Positions 1 through 8,609 are shown, counted from the stretch's first letter. The stretch is DNA of 64,000 nt from Lentisphaeria bacterium (GCA_016288215.1 JAEEYQ010000046.1:116182-180181), one strand, 5' to 3'. Numbers and translations: made by a program. The notes: generated from the sequence alone by a model not told the origin.

Positions 1-2
1 CA

Positions 3-179
3 AAGATACGTGCCGAATATGCACGAAACGACTATCATCCGCGCCTGCGGGACATCAAAGCCCAGGCTGTCTCCACAATTGCCTTGACACCAATTCTTTA
101 TATCGCTGGCTTTCTGCTCTTCGCCTGCGTTCGTCGTCAATATCAAGCCCCAGGCCAAGAGTCAACGGACAATGCCTAG
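3..179 (+). CDS. C-terminal fragment of a membrane protein (runs off the left edge)
   Basis: The frame is open from the window edge to a TAG stop and gives the last 58 residues of a protein. The visible part has a charged stretch, then one hydrophobic segment of about 20 residues (STIALTPILYIAGFLLFAC), then a basic CVRRQ stop-transfer and a short polar tail. It is therefore probably the last membrane helix with a cytoplasmic end. No family can be assigned from so little sequence. A short hairpin with a T run follows the stop. Confidence 0.6.
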   Translation, partial: KIRAEYARNDYHPRLRDIKAQAVSTIALTPILYIAGFLLFACVRRQYQAPGQESTDNA

Positions 180-191
180 ACGCTCCTCTGT

Positions 192-209
192 CACCCATGA
201 AGGGTGTTT
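192..209 (+). terminator. Small putative intrinsic terminator
   Basis: CACCC and GGGTG form a 5-bp stem around an ATGAA loop, followed by TTTATTAA. It lies 13 bases after the stop of the partial membrane-protein gene. The stem is short, so the call is tentative. Confidence 0.4.
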
Positions 210-214
210 ATTAA

Positions 215-310
215 CCACAGAACACACAGAATAACCAGAAGCGTTAAAAGTACCGCGGACAGCCGCTCACGAGCGGCAGTCCGCATCTGTTTATTCCGTG
301 TATTCTGTGG
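215..310. repeat. MITE-like inverted-repeat element, copy 1
   Basis: The left end reads CCACAGAACACACAGAATA and the right end TATTCCGTGTATTCTGTGG, imperfect inverted repeats of each other. Between them lies an inner palindrome built on CCGCGGACAGCCGCTC and GAGCGGCAGTCCGC. The same architecture recurs at 7510-7704, with partial copies near 9435, 25190, 50266 and 51478. No ORF is present. It looks like a small non-autonomous palindromic element. Confidence 0.7.
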
Positions 311-423
311 ATAAAAACTGTTCCACTAAAAGTTTCATATACCACTTTCAGGACTGCAGCGCACTCGGTGCTCTTTTTCTGAAATGATATATTTGTGTAT
401 ATAACGATTCGATTAATTATATA

Positions 424-1791
424 CTATATTCTTTGTAAGGTTTCATCACATATGGATTCGATTTGAGAAATGGCATACAGAGGCAGGTTTTCTAGCATGA
501 ACTTGAAATCTCCTGCATTGTCATTTTGTATGCTGGGCAGCGTGTCTGTCATGTCTTTTCTATGTTCCGCCATTGACGTGCGAACTGCATACGGCATTTT
601 GTACTTGCGGCAAAAGCACATCAGACTTCTGGACTTGAGATTTGTCTCCGCCTTCGCCTCAAGCGGGACTATGTTCATGTCATGTTGAAACAGAAAATCT
701 ATCTCATTGCTTCCATTTGCCCAATAAAAAGGCGATATGTCTGTCTCTGCAAGCAGTTGCTGATGGACATATTGTTCTGTCAAGGCACCTTTGAATTCTG
801 TAAATAGCCTGTTGCCATCAAGAACTGAGCGAGTATCCAAATCGCTTTGTGCTGCAAGCAAGCCCACGTCAAGCGTGAACAGCTTGAATATGTTTTCCTC
901 TCTATATGCGGGAAGCGGCATGTCTGGCTTAGAGGCTCGATGGACACGATACAATAATCCTGTCTTGCACAGCCAGTGGATAGCAGTAGCATACTTGGCC
1001 ATTGTCGCGTTTTTTCCCAATTGAGACAAAGTGTATTTCTTATTTTCCTTTGACAATTGTGATGGGACGGAATTCCACACAAGGCGGATGTTAGCAATTA
1101 TGTCTGGAGGCGCATGTTTTCCAAAATCCCTCTCGAAATCTCTAAGAAGCCCTTTTTGGATTCTTCTGACTTTATAAAAGTCTTTTTCCTCTGCAAATGA
1201 CGAAACAGCCTCTGGCATTCCGCCGACAATATAATAGTATCTAAGGTATTCGATGAATCTATTCTGGAAGACGCTTGCAGTTTCCCAATCCCTGTTTTTC
1301 AACAATTGTGCAAAACGTTCCATGTCAAGTGCTTCAAGAAATTCAAGATAGCTCATGGGATGGAGATGCAGAGTATCCACTTTGCCGACTGGAAATCCCG
1401 TGCCTTGCAGTGAAGCCACACCAAGATAAGAACCAGCCGCCGCAATATGATATTGTGGCGCATCCTCCTGAAAGTATTTCAGACACGTCACAGCACGTGG
1501 TGCCTCTTGAATCTCATCGAGAATGACAAGTGTTTTATCCGGATCGATTCTTTGTCCACAATATAGTTGTAATGACATTACGATTCTCTCTATAGAAAAA
1601 TCATTGTCAAATATCCGTTGGGCAGTGTCGTTCTTGTCAAGGTTGATGTATGCGACATTCTCGAAATAATTCTTTCCGAACTCTTTCAGCAACCATGTCT
1701 TTCCAACTTGACGTGCTCCTTGAAAAAGCAGAGGTTTTCGTCTGTCAGACTTCTTCCACTCTATTAACGATTGCATTGCTGTGCGTTTCAT
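424..1791 (-). CDS. DUF4143 AAA ATPase (AAA_14 plus DUF4143)
   Basis: The N-terminal half is a P-loop ATPase with Walker A GARQVGKT close to the start and Walker B LVILDE about 90 residues in. The C-terminal half fits DUF4143 and ends in a PD-(D/E)XK-like signature (NEIDFLFQ, then VPLEAKAE). Members of this family are very common and lack a defined function; links to DNA or defence are inferred from the fold. I chose the ATG at 1791 because TTGGAG lies 6 bases upstream. A TTG start four codons earlier (1803) has no ribosome site. The gene is monocistronic and preceded by a 32-bp tandem repeat array. Confidence 0.85.
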   Translation of the reverse strand: MKRTAMQSLIEWKKSDRRKPLLFQGARQVGKTWLLKEFGKNYFENVAYINLDKNDTAQRIFDNDFSIERIVMSLQLYCGQRIDPDKTLVILDEIQEAPRAVTCLKYFQEDAPQYHIAAAGSYLGVASLQGTGFPVGKVDTLHLHPMSYLEFLEALDMERFAQLLKNRDWETASVFQNRFIEYLRYYYIVGGMPEAVSSFAEEKDFYKVRRIQKGLLRDFERDFGKHAPPDIIANIRLVWNSVPSQLSKENKKYTLSQLGKNATMAKYATAIHWLCKTGLLYRVHRASKPDMPLPAYREENIFKLFTLDVGLLAAQSDLDTRSVLDGNRLFTEFKGALTEQYVHQQLLAETDISPFYWANGSNEIDFLFQHDMNIVPLEAKAETNLKSRSLMCFCRKYKMPYAVRTSMAEHRKDMTDTLPSIQNDNAGDFKFMLENLPLYAISQIESICDETLQRI

Positions 1792-1819
1792 CTTGGACTC
1801 CAAATTGTTAAATACTATA

Positions 1820-1846
1820 AATATACTCTAGATTAAAATTTTTCAA
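1820..1846 (-). promoter_or_regulatory. Weak promoter candidate for the DUF4143 ATPase gene
   Basis: On the minus strand TTGAAA (1841-1846) and TATATT (1820-1825) are separated by 15 bases, just downstream of the 32-bp tandem repeats. The spacer is short for sigma70, so this is only a candidate. If it is real, the repeats sit where an activator or repressor array would. Confidence 0.3.
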
Positions 1847-1847
1847 A

Positions 1848-1983
1848 GACAAATTTCCAAAAAACGCAACTTTTTTTGAGACAAATTTCCGAAAAACGCA
1901 ACTTTTTTTGAGACAAATTTCCGAAAAACGCAACTTTTTTTGAGACAAATTTCCGAAAATCGCAACTTTTTTTGAGATAAATC
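1848..1983. repeat. Tandem array of a 32-bp unit (four copies plus a decayed fifth)
   Basis: Units start at 1848, 1880, 1912 and 1944, with a degenerate unit at 1976. Each reads GACAAATTTCCGAAAAACGC followed by AACTTTTTTTGA, with only a few substitutions between copies. Each unit contains an AAAAACGCAACTTTTT near-palindrome. The array sits immediately upstream of the DUF4143 ATPase gene. Translations through it give repetitive FGNLS/KKVAF peptides, which I regard as artefacts. Confidence 0.9.
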
Positions 1984-2022
1984 TCTGAACGCAGCTGAAT
2001 ACTTCTGACTCTATAGAACTCA

Positions 2023-2052
2023 AAACCCCGCTTCCAGTTGGAAACGGGGTTT
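2023..2052 (-). terminator. Intrinsic terminator-like hairpin
   Basis: AAACCCCG and CGGGGTTT pair, and inside them TTCC and GGAA pair around an AGTT loop, with one internal mismatch. On the minus strand the stem is followed by TTTGAGTTC. It lies about 140 bases downstream of the Cro/C1-type regulator gene. Confidence 0.5.
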
Positions 2053-2192
2053 CGTTCATATTGGTGGAAGGCGTTCTGCCTCTTTGCCACCCACATAGAT
2101 TTTTTCAAGTTATTGCAACGCAATACTTTAATTCCATGACGAAGCAAACGTTCCGCCATGGAATGTCACATCGGGTCGAGTCGGGCAGGGGA

Positions 2193-2666
2193 TTAGCGGA
2201 GCTTTTCCCGAACCAGCATGGTGAGAGCCCGAACCATGGGAATCTTCATGGTGTCGGCCACTTTGGAGGCCGTTTCCTTCAGGTTGTCATCCATCAGCAG
2301 AGTGACGACCTTTTCAAGCATTTCATCCTCTTCCTGCAGAAGACGTTGGGAAAGAACCGAAAGTTCACGGCGGCAATTGATGGCCGCGATGGTCTCCTGA
2401 GCGGAGACATTCGTGATTTCAGCGGACAAATCCGGCGTCTCGCCCTCGCCGCGAACCAGCCACGCTTCTGGCACGCCAAACTGATGGCAGATTGCGATAA
2501 TCAAGCCATGGCTCATTCCCCCAATGCCCACTTCCAGCTTTGAGTAGTGGCTAAGGCTGATGCCTAACTCCTGAGCCATTCTCGCCTGAGTCTTTCTCTG
2601 GCTGGTCCGAATCAGTTTCAGACGGCTGCCGATTTCAGCCAAATTGTAGCTTTCACGCTTTGACAT
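2193..2666 (-). CDS. Cro/C1-type (XRE) helix-turn-helix transcriptional regulator
   Basis: The 157-residue protein begins MSKRESYNLAEIGSRLKLIR and has a typical XRE helix-turn-helix in its first 70 residues (KTQARMAQELGISLSHYSKLEVG). A C-terminal part of about 80 residues is rich in Glu and Leu and may mediate oligomerisation. I chose the ATG at 2666 because AAGGA lies 8 bases upstream. An in-frame ATG at 2687 has no such site, and the longer open frame reads through AT-rich DNA that does not look coding. A widely spaced inverted repeat upstream (2707-2751) may be its own operator. Targets are unknown. Confidence 0.8.
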   Translation of the reverse strand: MSKRESYNLAEIGSRLKLIRTSQRKTQARMAQELGISLSHYSKLEVGIGGMSHGLIIAICHQFGVPEAWLVRGEGETPDLSAEITNVSAQETIAAINCRRELSVLSQRLLQEEDEMLEKVVTLLMDDNLKETASKVADTMKIPMVRALTMLVREKLR

Positions 2667-2706
2667 GGTCTGTCCTTTCGTTGCCATAGGATTGCAAAAA
2701 ACGAAG

Positions 2707-2751
2707 GTTGCATGATGGTATCCCTTGCGAAACTGCATTCTTTCATGCAAC
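2707..2751. promoter_or_regulatory. Inverted repeat GTTGCATGA / TCATGCAAC, candidate operator
   Basis: Perfect 9-bp arms at 2707-2715 and 2743-2751 lie 40-85 bases upstream of the XRE regulator start. Further TTGCAA or TTGCAT words occur at about 2693, 2767 and 2795. The density of this word in front of a Cro/C1-type gene suggests autoregulation, which is inference. Confidence 0.45.
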
Positions 2752-3104
2752 GACAATACTATAGCCTTGCATTTCTGAAATAAAATCAAATCAATTGCAA
2801 CTTTTTCATTATTTTTCACATTTATTCTACAAAAATCACAAAAAAACGTCTTTACGAGACCATTTTGTGGCAGAAGAGGGCAATTGGCCCAATCCGTTCT
2901 ATGATGCCACAAGCCCCAATTGGCAGAGAATTCGCAAAACGCATTTCTTTGTTGCAATTCAGAACTTGCCTTCAGATGCCTTCCCTTCGCTCAACCGGAG
3001 GAGCTTCAATAGAGCCATTTCGCGGCTTTTTCATCGTGCGCAATGGCATGTGACCTTGCAAATGTGACGTTTTTTCAGGGCCCGGAAAGAGCCGAATTGC
3101 CAAT
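2752..3104. other. Intergenic stretch without a recognisable gene
   Basis: This stretch separates the XRE gene start from the tcdA stop. It is AT-rich near the XRE gene and of average composition near tcdA. Open frames on both strands are short, lack ribosome sites and have unconvincing composition. Confidence 0.5.
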
Positions 3105-3869
3105 TCACTCTCCGCCTCTGTGTCTAAATTCTTGTTTTTCAAGAAGATGGCGAACAACTTCGGCGGCACAGCGGATGCCCATGAGCATGGGAACGTAGGC
3201 GATGGTGCCCATAGGACCCTTTTCTCCAGGGAGGGCATCCGGATCATCGCCTTTGAAGGCGCCGTTTTGGAGTCGTACAGGAAGTTCGGGGGAGTAGACC
3301 ACTTGGAGTCCAGATTCTATATCATTCTGCCGCAGGAACTTGCGAATTCCTCTTGCCAAAGGGCATCCATGGCTTTCCGAAATGTCCGCCACTTGGATGT
3401 CCGCCGCGGACAGCTTATTGGCGGCTCCCATGCTGGAGATGATGGGGCGGTTCTCACGCAAAGCGGTCAGAATCAGCTCCCGTTTGGCCAGCTTCTCATC
3501 GATGGCGTCAATGATATAGTCGCAGTCGGGGAAGGCGGCGAGAACCGACGGCAGATTGTCAGGCGTGACACGGGTGGGGACGCAGAGGATGTCCGCCTGT
3601 GGATTGACGTCCAGAAGGTGTTCCCGCATGACGTCGGTCTTCAGCCGTCCCACGGTACTGTGGGTGGCCGGCAGTTGACGGTTGATGTTGCTGAGCTTGA
3701 TGGCATCGTAGTCCACCAGTCCCACATGGCCGATTCCGCTGCGGATCAGCGTCTCCGCCGCCCATGAGCCCACGCCGCCCAAGCCGAAGACAAGGACATG
3801 GGCATGATTTAGGACGTGCAGCCCCTCGTCGCCCACAAGCAGTTCCAGCCGACTGAAAGGATGTTCCAT
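3105..3869 (-). CDS. tcdA: tRNA threonylcarbamoyladenosine dehydratase (ThiF/E1-like)
   Basis: The 254-residue protein is an E1-like ATP-dependent enzyme that cyclises t6A37 of tRNA to ct6A. The nucleotide-binding GLGGVGS is at residues 29-35, followed by an acidic GLVDYD and the SNINRQLPA segment typical of TcdA/CsdL. The downstream region through DYIIDAID, ISSMGAANK and PVRLQNGAF also matches that subgroup rather than MoeB or ThiF. Length is normal for the family. No sulfur-transfer partner (CsdA/CsdE) is nearby. The start ATG is preceded by AATTAGGA heptamer repeats, so the ribosome site lies within or next to repeat DNA. Confidence 0.88.
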   Translation of the reverse strand: MEHPFSRLELLVGDEGLHVLNHAHVLVFGLGGVGSWAAETLIRSGIGHVGLVDYDAIKLSNINRQLPATHSTVGRLKTDVMREHLLDVNPQADILCVPTRVTPDNLPSVLAAFPDCDYIIDAIDEKLAKRELILTALRENRPIISSMGAANKLSAADIQVADISESHGCPLARGIRKFLRQNDIESGLQVVYSPELPVRLQNGAFKGDDPDALPGEKGPMGTIAYVPMLMGIRCAAEVVRHLLEKQEFRHRGGE

Positions 3870-3872
3870 TTC

Positions 3873-4018
3873 AATTAGGAATTAGGAATTAGGAATTAGA
3901 AATTAGGAATTTGGAATTAGGAGTTAGCAATTAGAAGTTTATCTTCTAGAGCTTCTAGTGCTTCTAGAGCTTCTAGAGCTTCTAGAGCTTCTAGTGCTTC
4001 TAGAGCTAGCTAGCTAGC
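3873..4018. repeat. Compound tandem repeat: AATTAGG heptamers, then TTCTAGAGC nonamers, then GCTAGCTAGC
   Basis: About nine degenerate copies of the heptamer ATTAGGA (3873-3937) are followed by seven copies of the 9-mer TTCTAGAGC or TTCTAGTGC (3942-4007) and a run of overlapping GCTAGC palindromes. The same order of modules, in the opposite orientation, occurs three times at 35023-35442. Confidence 0.9.
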
Positions 4019-4081
4019 TTGAGCGGCGCGGCGGATGGCGCGTCAGCCCCGAGGGGTGGCCTTTGGAGCCAGGGAAACAAA

Positions 4082-4114
4082 GGGGCTTAGAATTTGTCTA
4101 AATTACTAAGCCCC
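4082..4114 (-). terminator. Intrinsic terminator of the PPi-phosphofructokinase gene
   Basis: GGGGCTTAG and CTAAGCCCC pair perfectly, and the stem extends with AATTT/AAATT around a GTCT loop with one bulged A. On the minus strand it is followed by TTTGTTT. It lies 36 bases after the stop of the phosphofructokinase gene. Confidence 0.75.
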
Positions 4115-4149
4115 AATAAGTTATGCATTAAATACTGGTATTCAGCACC

Positions 4150-5814
4150 TTATGCATGTTCAAGAGTCAGGGTGATGGTGACCCGATCACAGACTGCGCT
4201 GGGTCCAAAGTACTGGATGGGACCGGGATAGACATACAAGTTCTGCCCGATGCCCCATGCCTCGCGGTTGGCCGCAAAGGTCAGGAAGGGCTTCTTGTCC
4301 AATTCCACCAACGCCTTGCGGATGACGGGCACGTCCTTTCCGTTGCGGTGTTCCATGTTCATCATCATCGTCAGCGGAATGCCGCCGGCTTCCCACTGCG
4401 CGGCCGGAGCGGAGATGTTGCGGACGGAGGACATATAGCCGGTCTTGCCAGCGCCAATGAGGGAGGCGGCCGTGAAGCCCAGGCTGTAGCAGTAGTCCGC
4501 ATCGAAGTTGGACGGCGCGGCGCAGCGGCCTTCATAGCCAAAGAAATGGGTCTGGGTGCTGAACTTGATGGCTTTGCCCGTCTCGGCCTTAATCTGCTTT
4601 AACTTGGCTTCCACCATGGTGATAAGCAGTTTTTCCGTCTCGATTCGGGATACCTGCACATTGCCGTGGGGATCGCGGTCGCCCAACAGCTGCGCTTTGA
4701 TGAGGGCGGGGAAGGAGTCCAGCAGGGCGGCGGAGGCGGGAGTCAGTTTGCCCAACATGAAGGCGATTTTGGCGTCCATGTCGGCCAGCGCCTCGAATTC
4801 CGCGCCGAACTTCTCGGGGGAGAGCAGGTCGTTGAGCTCCTGAATCAGCACCTTGATTTCAGGGATGAATTCGATGAGGCCCTCGGGAATCAGGGCGACG
4901 CCGTAGTTCATCTTGTTTTCGGCGCGTTTGACGATCAGAGCCGCGATGTCGTCCACAATCTGCTTGAGGGACATGTTCTTGGCTTCCACCTCTTCGGAGA
5001 TGATGCAGACGTTCGGATGAGTCTGCAGGGCGCATTCCAAAGCGATGTGGGAGGCGGAGCGGCCCATGAGCTTGATGAAGTGCCAGTATTTGCGGGCGGA
5101 GTTGGCGTCGCGCATGATGTTGCCGATGAGTTCGGAATAGACCTTGGTGGCGGTGTCGAAGCCGAAGGACACCTCAATCCACTCGTTCTTCAGGTCGCCG
5201 TCAATGGTCTTGGGGCAGCCAATGACCTGGACGCCAGTCTTTTGCGCGATCATGTACTGCGCCAGCGTGCAGGCGTTGGTGTTGGAATCGTCGCCGCCGA
5301 TGATGACAATGGCCTGGATGCCATGGGCTTTGCAGTTAGCGGCCACTTTGTCGAACTGCTCGGTTTTCTCCAGTTTGGTGCGGCCGGAGCAGATGATGTC
5401 AAAACCGCCGGTGTTGCGGTACTGGTTGATGAGTTCGTCGGTGACCATGATGTATTTGTCGTCGATGAGGCCGCTGGGGCCGCCCAAAAAACCGAACAGC
5501 TCGTTTTTGGCGTTCAGCGCCTTCAGGCCGTCAAAGAGTCCCGCGATGACGTTGTGGCCGCCAGGGGCCTGGCCGCCGGACAGGATGACGCCGACTTTGA
5601 TGGGCGTGGTGGGGAAGGGGGCGCCAGGCACGAATTTGACGGCGGGCAGCCCATAGGTGTCCGGAAACAGGGCCTTGATGGCCGCCTGATCGGCCACGGA
5701 CTGGGTGGGGGCACCCAGCTGGGCGCTCACGAAGGGACCGCATTGGGCCAGAACGGGCGGCAGTTTCGGCTTGTATTCATAACGGGCCTGCTGCAGCGGA
5801 GAAATTTGATTCAT
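4150..5814 (-). CDS. pfp: Diphosphate--fructose-6-phosphate 1-phosphotransferase
   Basis: This 554-residue enzyme belongs to the long, plant-like group of PPi-dependent phosphofructokinases. It phosphorylates fructose 6-phosphate with pyrophosphate, reversibly, in the cytoplasm. Diagnostic motifs are GGQAPGGHN (residues 80-88), GGDDSNTN (173-180, where Asp replaces the Gly of ATP-using enzymes) and [10 protein letters not shown] (201-210, Lys typical of PPi specificity). MGRSASH and the SEEVEAK segment follow as in the family. The ATG has AGGAG 8 bases upstream. The gene stands alone with its own terminator. It implies PPi-based, energy-saving glycolysis. Confidence 0.95.
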   Translation of the reverse strand: MNQISPLQQARYEYKPKLPPVLAQCGPFVSAQLGAPTQSVADQAAIKALFPDTYGLPAVKFVPGAPFPTTPIKVGVILSGGQAPGGHNVIAGLFDGLKALNAKNELFGFLGGPSGLIDDKYIMVTDELINQYRNTGGFDIICSGRTKLEKTEQFDKVAANCKAHGIQAIVIIGGDDSNTNACTLAQYMIAQKTGVQVIGCPKTIDGDLKNEWIEVSFGFDTATKVYSELIGNIMRDANSARKYWHFIKLMGRSASHIALECALQTHPNVCIISEEVEAKNMSLKQIVDDIAALIVKRAENKMNYGVALIPEGLIEFIPEIKVLIQELNDLLSPEKFGAEFEALADMDAKIAFMLGKLTPASAALLDSFPALIKAQLLGDRDPHGNVQVSRIETEKLLITMVEAKLKQIKAETGKAIKFSTQTHFFGYEGRCAAPSNFDADYCYSLGFTAASLIGAGKTGYMSSVRNISAPAAQWEAGGIPLTMMMNMEHRNGKDVPVIRKALVELDKKPFLTFAANREAWGIGQNLYVYPGPIQYFGPSAVCDRVTITLTLEHA

Positions 5815-6056
5815 CGTTGGACTCCTATATTATATAATAAGGTTAAAGGAAACGGACACGTTCCCTTGACTAAAAACTCAAATGACAAAAAACTCAAAAT
5901 TCGGCCGGCCGCATCGCAATTCACCGGAAACAGGCTAAATTGAATGGAAACTGACGTATCATTAAGATAAATCCAACCGCTCATTTTTCAACTTGAAGCC
6001 TGACGCGCCGGCAGGGTTTGCTGCCACGGCGCCACGACAAAAATGAAGGGAATCCC

Positions 6057-7511
6057 ATGACCTGCCAACGTCTCGTCCGTTGTCTGCCCGAAGAGGCAGG
6101 CGTCTCCAGCGAAGGAATCCAGAAGACCATTCAGGCCCTTGGCCGCGTCAATTATGTGCACGGAGTCATGATTCTGCGACATGGCATGGTCATTGCGGAG
6201 AATTGGTGGTATCCCTATCAGCCCCAGTTTCCCCATCAGCTCTTCTCGTTGAGCAAGTCGTTCACCTCCACGGCGATAGGCTTTGCCATCCAAGAAGGGC
6301 TTCTGGCTTTGGACGACCCGCTGACCGCCTATTTTGCGGACAAAATGCCCACGCCGTTGCCGGAAAAGATGGACCGCATGACAGTGCGCCATCTGCTGAC
6401 CATGAGCTGCGGTCATGAAGCGTGCGCGGCGGCCACGGTCCTCAACAACGGCTCCCGCGACTGGCAGAGGGACTTCTTTCGGGAACCCATTGTCTTCGAG
6501 CCAGGCAAACGCTTTGTATACAACAGCTTAGGAACCTATATGCTCTCCGCGCTCATTACCAGATTGACCGGTCTTTCGACGATGGAATATCTTCGCCCAC
6601 GCCTGTTTGCGCCTCTGGGCATGGGGCGGGTCACCAGCGAAGGCTGCCCATTGGGCATCTCCACGGGAGGGTGGGGGATGAATCTGCGGACGGAGGACAT
6701 TGCCCGCTTCGGCCAATTCTACCTTCAGAAGGGCGTCTGGAACGGCGTGCGGCTGCTTTCGGAGGAATGGATTGAACAGGCCACCGCCAAACAAATTGAC
6801 ACTGCCCATCACGGCGTCATGGACTGGGGGGAGGGCTATGGTTTCCAGTTCTGGCGTTGCCAACCGGGCTGCTATCGGGGAGACGGCGCCTTTGGTCAAT
6901 ATTGTATCGTGTTGGACGACAAGGACATGGTGGTCGCCGTCAACAGCGGCGTCGATGACATGCAGCGGGTCTTGACCGCCATTTGGGACAATCTGCTGCC
7001 CGCCTGTTCCCCCGAGCCCACCATTCCGGCAGCCCCTCATGCCTTCCACGATTTGCAGGAATGTCTGGCTCACGCTAACCTGCCGTGGCGGCGGCAACCG
7101 ACTCTGCAACAGGGACTTCCAGAAGGAACCTATCGCTATCGTCTGGAGAAGAACGCACTTGGGTTTGAAAGCGTTGAATTTGCCGTTACGGGGGCAGGGT
7201 GCCTCATGACCCTGGCCTCAAAAGACGGAATAAAACGTAACATGTTTAGTGGCAATAATTTATGGAAATGGAACGAGGGTGGCATCTATGAGGAGACTGT
7301 TGACTATGGTCACTGTGCCTGCCGAATGGGATGGGTTGCCCCCAATGACCTGGAACTCCAGACCTGCTATGTGAACACGCCTGTGGTCGTCAATGCATCC
7401 TGCCGTTTTGACGCCGCAGGGCAGGGGACGGTCTCCCTTGCCTTCGAGCCCCATTGCGAATTCTGGCGGGGCAAAACCTTCCCCCGCGAACTAGTCGGAA
7501 GTAAATATTAG
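6057..7511 (+). CDS. Serine hydrolase, beta-lactamase class C / penicillin-binding-protein family
   Basis: The 484-residue protein has the SxxK catalytic tetrad S64-L-S-K67 followed by SFTSTAIGFAIQEG. A Y155-N-S157 motif stands in the YxN position, and a late GDGAFGQ segment corresponds to the KTG/HxG region of PF00144. No signal peptide is visible, so it is probably a cytoplasmic esterase or peptidase rather than a drug-resistance enzyme. The last 130 residues form an extra C-terminal domain. I chose ATG 6057 because GAAGGG is 6 bases upstream; a TTG 13 codons earlier has none. A MITE-like element begins right at the stop codon. Confidence 0.85.
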   Translation: MTCQRLVRCLPEEAGVSSEGIQKTIQALGRVNYVHGVMILRHGMVIAENWWYPYQPQFPHQLFSLSKSFTSTAIGFAIQEGLLALDDPLTAYFADKMPTPLPEKMDRMTVRHLLTMSCGHEACAAATVLNNGSRDWQRDFFREPIVFEPGKRFVYNSLGTYMLSALITRLTGLSTMEYLRPRLFAPLGMGRVTSEGCPLGISTGGWGMNLRTEDIARFGQFYLQKGVWNGVRLLSEEWIEQATAKQIDTAHHGVMDWGEGYGFQFWRCQPGCYRGDGAFGQYCIVLDDKDMVVAVNSGVDDMQRVLTAIWDNLLPACSPEPTIPAAPHAFHDLQECLAHANLPWRRQPTLQQGLPEGTYRYRLEKNALGFESVEFAVTGAGCLMTLASKDGIKRNMFSGNNLWKWNEGGIYEETVDYGHCACRMGWVAPNDLELQTCYVNTPVVVNASCRFDAAGQGTVSLAFEPHCEFWRGKTFPRELVGSKY

Positions 7512-7704
7512 TCCACAGAATACACGGAATATACAGAAAAAGAGTCCACAGAATACACGGAATATACAGAAGCGTTCAGCCGCGTTCCGCGGCCGAACGC
7601 GGATTAATTCTTTTCAAATGAAATAAAAGAACCGCGGACTGCCGCTCATTGAGCGGTAGTCCGCATCTTTTTATTCTGTTTATTCCGTGTATTTTGTGGA
7701 CTCT
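7510..7704. repeat. MITE-like inverted-repeat element, copy 2 (longest)
   Basis: The left end carries AGTCCACAGAATACACGG twice in tandem (31-bp period). The right end is ATTCCGTGTATTTTGTGGAC. Two inner palindromes lie between them, one around CCGCGTTCCGCGGCCGAACGCGG and one around GGACTGCCGCTCATTGAGCGGTAGTCC. The element fills the gap between two convergent genes and starts at the serine hydrolase stop codon. Confidence 0.8.
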
Positions 7705-7721
7705 CTTTATGTTTATTGTAT

Positions 7722-8609
7722 TTACGGCAGTTCTTCCCTCAAAATGTCCATGCAGGAGAACTGGTCGCGGGTGTTCGGTTCCAAGAAGCTACCCGTGTCA
7801 TAATCGTTCCATGAATCGATGGCCAGAATGCGGGTGCCTTCCCTGCGGGCGGCGGCAAGGCGGTCCCGGAAGGCGTTACCCTTGCGTCCCCGTGAAATGG
7901 ACCAATGGTTCTTCTGGCTTCTATTATCTGATGTGGAACAACTTCCGCAATATCCAACCCGCAGCCACACAATGGAGTCCGCCGACTGGAGGGCGTAGGC
8001 GGTCTGCGATTCCGTTTCGAGGTCCGGCAAATCCGGCCACTGCAGGCCAAATTGCCGCCAGTTGACCTCTTTCGCATTGTGGCCTTCGAGTTTCAGATTG
8101 CGTCCCACCACAATCAAGGGACGACCGTTGAGCGTGAGATTCTGGCCGTTAAGCGCGTCATTCTGTTCTGGCCCCGCTAGAAAACCGTGTTTCGCCAAAT
8201 GGCGGAGCAGGTCTTGACAATTCAACGCCAACGGCTTAGAAGAATCCAGATAGAGCGCGGTCTTCAGGCGGCCGTCGCGGCGGCAATGGTCTCGAAACTG
8301 GATGAGACGGGCCATTTTGAAGGGGTCAGCCAGCTGTTCAGGGGAAACTTTCAGCAAAACCCCCTGGATTCCAGCCTGAACCATCCGCTGAATGTCCCGT
8401 TTCATCCGCTCCTCAGTCCATGTATCATAGTTCGGAACTGGCACCACATCAACAAGTTGCGGTGAATGGTCCCGATAGGGGATATAGACCGTCCAAACCT
8501 GCGGACGACCCGTTTCCGCAGAATATTCCACGTTTTTCTTTGCCGAAATGCATCCAGAGAAAGCCATGATGGCAAAAATGGCACAAATTTGCAGTAAAAA
8601 CCGTTTCAT
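7722..8609 (-). CDS. Lipoprotein with a GH99/WbsX-like C-terminal motif, function unknown
   Basis: The 295-residue protein starts with a lipoprotein signal (MKRFLLQICAIFAIMAFSGC, Cys20 lipidated), so it is membrane-anchored outside the cytoplasm. The body looks like a TIM-barrel glycosidase-related domain (VWTVYIPYRDHS near the start). Near the end, ILAIDSWNDYDTGSFLEPN resembles the WNEW.EG..LEP signature of GH99/WbsX-like proteins, such as the one encoded at 18331. Its ATG overlaps the TGA of the upstream zinc-ribbon gene (ATGA), so translation is probably coupled. The substrate cannot be inferred. Confidence 0.6.
   Translation of the reverse strand: MKRFLLQICAIFAIMAFSGCISAKKNVEYSAETGRPQVWTVYIPYRDHSPQLVDVVPVPNYDTWTEERMKRDIQRMVQAGIQGVLLKVSPEQLADPFKMARLIQFRDHCRRDGRLKTALYLDSSKPLALNCQDLLRHLAKHGFLAGPEQNDALNGQNLTLNGRPLIVVGRNLKLEGHNAKEVNWRQFGLQWPDLPDLETESQTAYALQSADSIVWLRVGYCGSCSTSDNRSQKNHWSISRGRKGNAFRDRLAAARREGTRILAIDSWNDYDTGSFLEPNTRDQFSCMDILREELP

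Noticed and set aside
1848..1983. The 32-bp repeats as a CRISPR array
   Set aside because: The units are contiguous without unique spacers, and no cas gene is present.
1808..2159. Short minus-strand frames encoding KKVAFFGNLS-like repeats
   Set aside because: They are translations of the 32-bp tandem repeat, lack ribosome sites and exist in two frames at once.
2795..3067. A 90-codon plus-strand frame between the XRE and tcdA genes
   Set aside because: There is no start signal, it begins in AT-rich regulatory DNA and it shows no recognisable motif.
4666..5943. A 425-codon plus-strand frame over the phosphofructokinase gene
   Set aside because: The minus-strand gene has all catalytic motifs and a terminator. 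The plus frame is a low-complexity Gly/Val/Asp shadow.
6057..7511. Annotation as an antibiotic-resistance beta-lactamase
   Set aside because: It has SxxK and a YxN-like site, but no signal peptide, and a long extra C-terminal domain. A resistance role is not supported.
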